Of a DNA stretch of 11,983 nt, positions 7,847 to 11,983 are shown piece by piece (position 1 is the stretch's first letter; every line of letters begins with the position of its first letter). The stretch lies in the NCBI GenBank assembly GCA_050250665.1, contig JBFWOF010000094.1:1-11983 (forward strand). The letters are read 5' to 3'. Below the pieces are notes generated by a model. That model had not been told where the DNA came from and did no database searches. It saw only the letters and a program-made list of their open reading frames with translations. The position numbers and the translations under genes were made by a program. Source of the stretch: JADKFD01 sp050250665. GTDB lineage: Bacteria > Pseudomonadota > Gammaproteobacteria > Xanthomonadales > SZUA-5.

Positions 7847-8147
7847 CAGCAAATCCTCTTGTCTCTTGCATCGTGCCTGCGTCCCACTGCCACGGCGCCC
7901 GAGTTCCGTATCGGTCTTGCGGGCGATCTCGGGTATCCGTTTGATCCGCAGGGCGCTGCGCTGCACGCGCAGATAGTGTTGGCCAGCGCAAAGTCTAGCT
8001 CAGTCTGACCGCCTGAAGCCGACCCGAGCGGCCCGATCGCACCGATGTGCCGGTTCGACACCGCGAACAGGCGATGCGCGTTGTCTGAAGTGGAGCGGTC
8101 TTGATTGGGCTGGGGACCTTTCGAGCCGTCACTCTGCAGGGCACAAC
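7847..8147 (-). other. Leader / intergenic gap between the barrel gene and the giant gene
   Basis: About 300 bp separate the TGA of the barrel gene from the ATG of the giant gene, enough for a separate promoter. The best -10-like hexamer I see is TAGACT on the minus strand (7997 to 7992), but no good -35 hexamer stands 16-18 bp upstream, so this is weak. A 6-bp dyad (CCCGAG 7898-7903 / CTCGGG 7928-7933) lies in the putative leader. A minus-strand frame runs through the gap but has no domain or convincing start. No clear intrinsic terminator is seen after the barrel gene, so read-through from the cytochrome operon is possible. Confidence 0.4.
7854..7860 (-). promoter_or_regulatory. Ribosome binding site of the giant IPTL gene
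   Basis: The minus strand reads AAGAGGA, then seven bases, then ATG at 7846. This strong Shine-Dalgarno match decides the start in favour of 7846 over the upstream in-frame GTG at 7966, which has no signal peptide behind it. Confidence 0.75.
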
Positions 8148-10238
8148 TCAGAAATCCCAGCGACATCCCAGGTAGTAAAAGAGGATGTTGTTGCGTTCGC
8201 TGACCAGGGCGGCGTCGCTGCGGGAGCGCTCATAGGCGATTTCGCCTTCGAGTGAGAAGTGCTCGCGCCACTGGAACAGCGCCCGCAGGGTGGGCGCCAG
8301 GCGGGTCAGTTGCGAGCCGCTGGCATTGTCCTGCTGGTACCAGCGAATGGCGGGTTCGACGGTCCAGCGCGAGCCGAAGCGGAAGCGCGAGTTCACCGCA
8401 AACAGCCGGCCATCGTAGGCGTCGGCACTGAGTTGACTGGCGGTCATCGTGATCACGCCGCTGTCGGTGAAGATGCCGGTGCCGATGGCCTGCAGCGTCG
8501 TGGTGTAGACATTGCCGGTGCCTGGCTGGGGCGGAATGTCGCCGGCGCCGTCGGTGCCGGTCAGCGAGGACAGGCGAAATTCGGCGCCCAGTTGCCAGCG
8601 ACTGCTGACAGGGTAGGTGACGCCAGCCAGCGCCACCTTGGAGATGGGTGTCAGGCCCAGCGCCTGCAGCTCCAGCTCGGTGCTGCTCTGACTGTTGAGC
8701 AGATCCGCCAGGGTACGCGTTGGATCTGCGAGCAGTGCATTCGATACCTGCAGCGTCGGTGTGCGCCGGTAGTCATAGAGAAAATTGAATATGCCGCCGC
8801 TGCCGAACTGGTAGGAGCCCTGGACCGAGGCCACATTGAGCTGGTCGAACTGGACATCGTAATCGACCAGCCCGAAGACACTGGTGAGGTCCTTGAAATA
8901 GCGCAGCTCGCTACCGACCGCGAGGCGGTCGGTGATGCCGTCGACCGCCTGACGCACGGCGAAGAAGCCCAGACCCAGTCCTTCGATCGGCGTGTCGCCA
9001 TCCACGGTCAAGGCCGCAAAACTTGGGCGGTTGCCCAGACCGTCCTGGGCCGGCACACCGGCAATCGCGCCGATGCGCCATTTCTCGGTCACGCCCCAGC
9101 TGGCGCTGGCGCCGTCAAAACGACCGAGTACGCTGCCGCTGGTTGAATTCTGGCGACCCACGCGAGCGCCAATGCGCTGCGGCTGATAGCGGAAATCGCC
9201 GTAGAAGGCGGTCAGTCGGTTCTCATTGGGCTGTTGATCGAGAAAGCTCAGGGTGCCGATGTTTCGCAGCACGAAGCGATTGTCCCAGTCGCCGCCGCGC
9301 AGGCGCAGATTGGCGTCCAGATTGGTGACCAGCGCCGATTGGTCCGTCTGCGACAGCGTCTGGGTATCGATGGTGGTGGCATTGGTGGCCGGGGTGATGA
9401 TGATGTTGTCGGTGCGGATGCGCGAATTGCCGCCGTAGTAGAAGGTCGACAGACTGCCCCAGGTGAGCGTCTGACTCGGGCGTGGCGCACGTCCACCGGC
9501 CACCGCCTGGGCTTCGGGCAGGTTCAAGGCAGCCAGACGCTCGCGCACGCGCTCGGCGCCCGGTCCCTCCGGATAGAGTTTGAGGTACAGCTGGTACTCG
9601 GCGCGCGCACGATCGATGCCACCCAGCGCCTCGCGCACCTGGCCGATCAGTTCCTGGGCTTCCTGCGAAGCCTCGTTCGGTGGCAGGTTGAGGATGCGAT
9701 TGAGCGAGGCGACCGCTGCATCGTAGCGCTGTGCCGCCATTTCCGATCTGGCCTGCGCGAGCATGGCAGCGGGATCGTTGCTTGCGGTCGCCGCTGGAAT
9801 CGCCGTTTCCGGCTGCACTGACTGCGACTTCAGGACCAGCACGATGGAACGATTGTCTTCCGCCTGTCCCACCCGGACCAGTTCCACCGGACTCTCGAAA
9901 TTCACGTCGAGTCGGCGTGCCGGAACACCGCCCTGGGGGGCCAGATAGCGCACTTCGAAGCCTGGCAGATCATGTCCCGGCGGCGAGTTCCGGGTGTCCT
10001 CGAACACGCCATTGTCGTCACTGGCGCCGGTGACCTGCAGAAAGATCTGGACCGACATTTGCGAGTTGTCGACCACGTGGCGCTGATAGCGTACCTGGGT
10101 GGCAAAGCGGATCGTGATCCGGGACTCACCACCGGCACCGGCAACCTCGATGTCGTCCAGTGATTGCGCCCGGATTCCGGGGGCGATGATCAGTCCCCAC
10201 GACAGCAGCAGACAGAGCAATGCGTTTCGAAAGATCAT
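8148..10238 (-). CDS. Outer-membrane beta-barrel protein with N-terminal beta domain and TPR segment
   Basis: The product has 696 residues. Residues 1-24 are a signal peptide ending GIRA, with the mature protein starting QSLDD. Residues ~25-138 are beta-rich ('SRITIRFATQVRYQRH', 'RRLDVNFESPVELVRVGQ') and recall the AMIN-type periplasmic domain, though I cannot confirm the family. Residues ~155-240 are TPR-like helices ('ARSEMAAQRYDAAVASLNRI', 'ARAEYQLYLKLYPEG'). Residues ~258-696 show alternating hydrophobic/aromatic strands (TFYYGGNSRIRT, FNFLYDYRR, NNILFYYLGCRWDF). The final Phe after Trp-Asp is the usual C-terminal signal of BAM-assembled outer-membrane barrels. The start has AGGGGA 7 nt upstream and lies 27 bp after the multihaem cytochrome gene, so the two are almost certainly co-transcribed. 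A role as the outer-membrane pore or anchor for that cytochrome is inferred; it is not a recognised MtrB/OmbB homologue by eye. An export or assembly porin like other TPR-barrel fusions is the main alternative. Confidence 0.85.
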   Translation of the reverse strand: MIFRNALLCLLLSWGLIIAPGIRAQSLDDIEVAGAGGESRITIRFATQVRYQRHVVDNSQMSVQIFLQVTGASDDNGVFEDTRNSPPGHDLPGFEVRYLAPQGGVPARRLDVNFESPVELVRVGQAEDNRSIVLVLKSQSVQPETAIPAATASNDPAAMLAQARSEMAAQRYDAAVASLNRILNLPPNEASQEAQELIGQVREALGGIDRARAEYQLYLKLYPEGPGAERVRERLAALNLPEAQAVAGGRAPRPSQTLTWGSLSTFYYGGNSRIRTDNIIITPATNATTIDTQTLSQTDQSALVTNLDANLRLRGGDWDNRFVLRNIGTLSFLDQQPNENRLTAFYGDFRYQPQRIGARVGRQNSTSGSVLGRFDGASASWGVTEKWRIGAIAGVPAQDGLGNRPSFAALTVDGDTPIEGLGLGFFAVRQAVDGITDRLAVGSELRYFKDLTSVFGLVDYDVQFDQLNVASVQGSYQFGSGGIFNFLYDYRRTPTLQVSNALLADPTRTLADLLNSQSSTELELQALGLTPISKVALAGVTYPVSSRWQLGAEFRLSSLTGTDGAGDIPPQPGTGNVYTTTLQAIGTGIFTDSGVITMTASQLSADAYDGRLFAVNSRFRFGSRWTVEPAIRWYQQDNASGSQLTRLAPTLRALFQWREHFSLEGEIAYERSRSDAALVSERNNILFYYLGCRWDF

Positions 10239-10245
10239 CGGTGTT

Positions 10246-10251
10246 TCCCCT
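10246..10251 (-). promoter_or_regulatory. Ribosome binding site of the barrel gene
   Basis: AGGGGA on the minus strand sits 7 nt before the ATG at 10238, inside the 27-bp gap after the cytochrome stop codon. The tight spacing and good site support translation from a shared message. Confidence 0.65.
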
Positions 10252-10265
10252 GTAGGAAGTGCGCC

Positions 10266-11983
10266 TCAGTCCCAACCGCCGTCGGTGGAGCGATGCTGCG
10301 AGCTGCGAAGCTGCTGGATCGTGGTGAAGCTGGAATCGGTGTAGATGTGGCAACTGCCGGTGCAGTCCTGAAGTTCGCCGACGGTGTAATAGATGCGCGG
10401 CGAATTGACCTTGCGGTGCTCGTCGGGCTGGAAATTGTTGGCGTGACAGGCAGCGCAGTTGGGCCGGTACGCCGGGAACTGGAAGGCAATCACTTCATTG
10501 TTGTTGCGATGGCAGTCATTGCATTCCATGCCCGAGCGGTGCGGGCGATAGGCAATCGAGGTGTGCGAATAGCTGAGCAGCGGCAGCCAGGAACTGGTCC
10601 GGTGACAGCTGTCGCAGGAGCGGCTGGTGATGAAATGGTTGCCGGGCTTGCCGGTCGCATTGCTGCCGTTGTGGCAGCTGTTGCAGGTCCCGGGGGCCAC
10701 GCTGGAATGGCTGAAGGTGGAGGGCAGCCAGGCCGTCGTGCGGTGACACACATCGCAGGACTGGGTGGTCGGCAGATGGTTGGCAGGCTTGCCGGTGGCG
10801 GTGCTGCCGTTGTGGCAGGTGGCACAGCCGCCGGGGGCCACACCGCTGTGATTGAAACTCGCCGGTACCCAGGCATTGGTGTTGTGGCAGCTGTCGCAGG
10901 ATTGCGTGGTGGGAATATGGGTGGCCGGCTTGCCGGTGGCGGTACTGCCGTTGTGACAGGTGGCACAGGCGCCAGGCGTCACGCCGCTGTGGTTGAAGCT
11001 GGCCGGTATCCAGGCGTTGATCGAATGACAGCTGTCGCAGGCGGCCGTGGTCGGAATATGGGTGGCTGGCTTGCCGGTGGCGAAGGCGCCGTTGTGGCAG
11101 GTGACGCAGGCGCCGGGGGTGACGCCGCTGTGGTTGAAGGTCGAAGGCAGCCAGGCGGTGGTCCGATGGCACGCATCGCAGGATTGCGTGGTCGGAATGT
11201 GGTTGCCGGGCTTGCCGGTGGCGGTGCTGCCGTTGTGGCAACTGGCGCAGGCGCCAGGACTGACGCCGCTGTGATTGAAGTTCGCCGGCACCCAGGCGTT
11301 GATGGAATGGCAGGTATCGCAGGACTGCGTCGTCGGCACATGCGTGGGCGGCTTTCCGGTGGCGAAGGCGCCGTTGTGGCAAGTGACGCAGGCACCCGGA
11401 GTGACGCTGCTGTGATTGAAGGTCGAGGGCAGCCACGCTGTGGTGCGATGGCAGGCGTCGCAGGATTGCGTGGTCGGAATGTGATTGCCCGGCTTGCCGG
11501 TCGCGGTGCTGCCGTTGTGGCAACTGGCGCAGGCACCGGGGCTGACGCCGCTGTGGTTGAAGTTCGCGGGTGTCCAGGCCGAAGTCTGGTGACAGGCATC
11601 GCAGGACTGCGTGGTGGGGATATGAGTCGCCGGCTTGCCGGCGGCAAAGCTGCCGTTGTGACAGCTGGCACAGGCGCCGGGCGTCACGCCGCTGTGGTTG
11701 AAAGTTGAGGGCAGCCAGGCGGTCGTGCGATGGCAGGCGTCGCAGGATTGCGTGGTCGGAATGTGATTGCCCGGCTTGCCGGTCGCGGTGCTGCCGTTGT
11801 GGCAGCTGGCGCAGGCACCGGGGCTGACGCCGCTGTGGTTGAAGTTCGCGGGTGAGCACGCCCAAGACTGGTGACAGGCAACGCAGTAATGGGAGGTGTG
11901 GATCTGTGTCGCCGGCTTGCCGGCGGCGAAGCTGCCGTTGTGTCTGCTGGCGCAGGCGCCGGGGGCTGCGCGGCGGTGTGTGT
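10266..11983 (-). CDS. Multihaem c-type cytochrome with tandem two-haem repeats (N-terminus outside window)
   Basis: The frame is open from the right edge (first whole codon at 11981) to TGA at 10266-10268, giving 571 residues without the N-terminus. A GTG at 11687 is inside a repeat and is not the start. I count 21 CxxCH haem-attachment motifs, one CxxxCH (CTGSCH, 10347-10364) and one broken site (CASRH) in the edge unit. Ten 47-residue units carry two CxxCH each (CASCHNG then CDACHRT), spaced 23 and 24 residues apart, plus two further conserved histidines (in NHIPTT/THIPTT and FNHSGV) that suit distal ligands. A 95-residue tail follows the repeats with the last three sites. The protein must mature by the cytochrome c maturation pathway in the periplasm and should move electrons along a haem chain, probably at or beyond the outer membrane given its operon partner. 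The tail has no anchor, so membrane attachment, if any, would lie in the missing N-terminus or through the barrel protein. Confidence 0.92.
   Translation of the reverse strand, partial: THRRAAPGACASRHNGSFAAGKPATQIHTSHYCVACHQSWACSPANFNHSGVSPGACASCHNGSTATGKPGNHIPTTQSCDACHRTTAWLPSTFNHSGVTPGACASCHNGSFAAGKPATHIPTTQSCDACHQTSAWTPANFNHSGVSPGACASCHNGSTATGKPGNHIPTTQSCDACHRTTAWLPSTFNHSSVTPGACVTCHNGAFATGKPPTHVPTTQSCDTCHSINAWVPANFNHSGVSPGACASCHNGSTATGKPGNHIPTTQSCDACHRTTAWLPSTFNHSGVTPGACVTCHNGAFATGKPATHIPTTAACDSCHSINAWIPASFNHSGVTPGACATCHNGSTATGKPATHIPTTQSCDSCHNTNAWVPASFNHSGVAPGGCATCHNGSTATGKPANHLPTTQSCDVCHRTTAWLPSTFSHSSVAPGTCNSCHNGSNATGKPGNHFITSRSCDSCHRTSSWLPLLSYSHTSIAYRPHRSGMECNDCHRNNNEVIAFQFPAYRPNCAACHANNFQPDEHRKVNSPRIYYTVGELQDCTGSCHIYTDSSFTTIQQLRSSQHRSTDGGWD
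10554..11966 (-). repeat. Tandem array of ten 141-bp units encoding two-haem modules
   Basis: Unit starts on the minus strand are 11966, 11825, 11684, 11543, 11402, 11261, 11120, 10979, 10838 and 10697. The last unit has one extra codon. The N-terminal part shows a higher-order 282-bp period: units 2, 4 and 6 encode almost the same 47 residues (ending RTTAWLPSTFNHS), alternating with units ending 'AWxPAxFNHSGV'. Positions 11445-11572 and 11727-11854 differ at one base in 128. The last three units toward the C-terminus are more diverged, so amplification seems recent at the N-terminal side. Confidence 0.9.

Noticed and set aside
7847..7966. 40-codon N-terminal extension of the giant protein from a GTG at 7966
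   Set aside because: It would bury the clear signal peptide and ignore the strong ribosome site before the ATG at 7846.
11545..11687. Internal GTG at 11687 as the start of the cytochrome
   Set aside because: The frame stays open upstream to the window edge with two more repeat units carrying CxxCH, and there is no signal peptide at the GTG.
10164..11708. Long plus-strand open frame (514 codons) antisense to the cytochrome gene, with Gly/Ala/Val-rich repeats
   Set aside because: It is the mirror of the tandem 141-bp coding repeat. The minus strand has CxxCH motifs and an operon partner, while the plus frame has no domain and starts inside the barrel gene.
10516..11865. Second minus-strand open frame of 449 codons, Gln/Arg/Leu-rich, overlapping the cytochrome
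   Set aside because: It is an out-of-frame reading of the same repeat. GC-rich repeats without stops in one frame are often open in others; there are no motifs and no ribosome site.
10554..11966. CRISPR array suggested by regular repeats
   Set aside because: The unit is 141 bp, contiguous and protein-coding in one frame with conserved CxxCH motifs; there are no unique spacers.

Overview
The window is GC-rich bacterial DNA holding four protein genes, two of them cut by the window edges. All four appear to encode exported or surface proteins. The best guess for the host is a gammaproteobacterium of the Xanthomonadales/Lysobacterales. This rests on the high GC, the IPTL-type C-terminal tail on one giant protein, the '...FADGFE' ending of another, and the style of the outer-membrane protein. 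It is an inference from remembered family traits, not a database match.

Layout. Positions 2-1387 (+) hold the C-terminal 461 residues of a Calx-beta/DUF11 surface protein. Positions 1388-2065 are a convergent gene-free spacer with five clear inverted repeats. Two of these sit just past the two stop codons and look like terminators. Positions 2066-7846 (-) encode a 1926-residue protein: signal peptide, six ~160-residue repeats, seven DUF11-like domains and an IPTL-CTERM-type tail. Positions 7847-8147 are a leader gap of about 300 bp. Positions 8148-10238 (-) encode a 696-residue protein with a signal peptide, a beta-rich N-terminal region, a TPR-like helical segment and a predicted outer-membrane beta-barrel ending in WDF. 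Positions 10266-11983 (-) encode the C-terminal 571 residues of a multihaem c-type cytochrome. It is made of ten tandem 47-residue (141-bp) units, each with two haem sites and two extra histidines, plus a three-haem tail.

How the genes may work together. The cytochrome and the TPR/barrel gene are 27 bp apart on the same strand and very likely form one operon. A polyhaem cytochrome next to an outer-membrane barrel recalls porin-cytochrome conduits that pass electrons across the outer membrane. The barrel architecture (N-terminal beta domain plus TPR) and the regular 2-haem/2-His repeats are not those of MtrABC or OmcS as I know them. I consider this pair the most interesting system in the window. 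The giant IPTL protein lies downstream on the same strand and may be a surface or matrix component, but a functional link is only suggested by position.

A caution applies at the right edge. The last ~130 bp of the cytochrome repeat array break sharply from an otherwise near-identical repeat (lost haem cysteine, shifted His, extra Cys). That looks more like poor sequence at a contig end, or repeat mis-assembly, than like biology.
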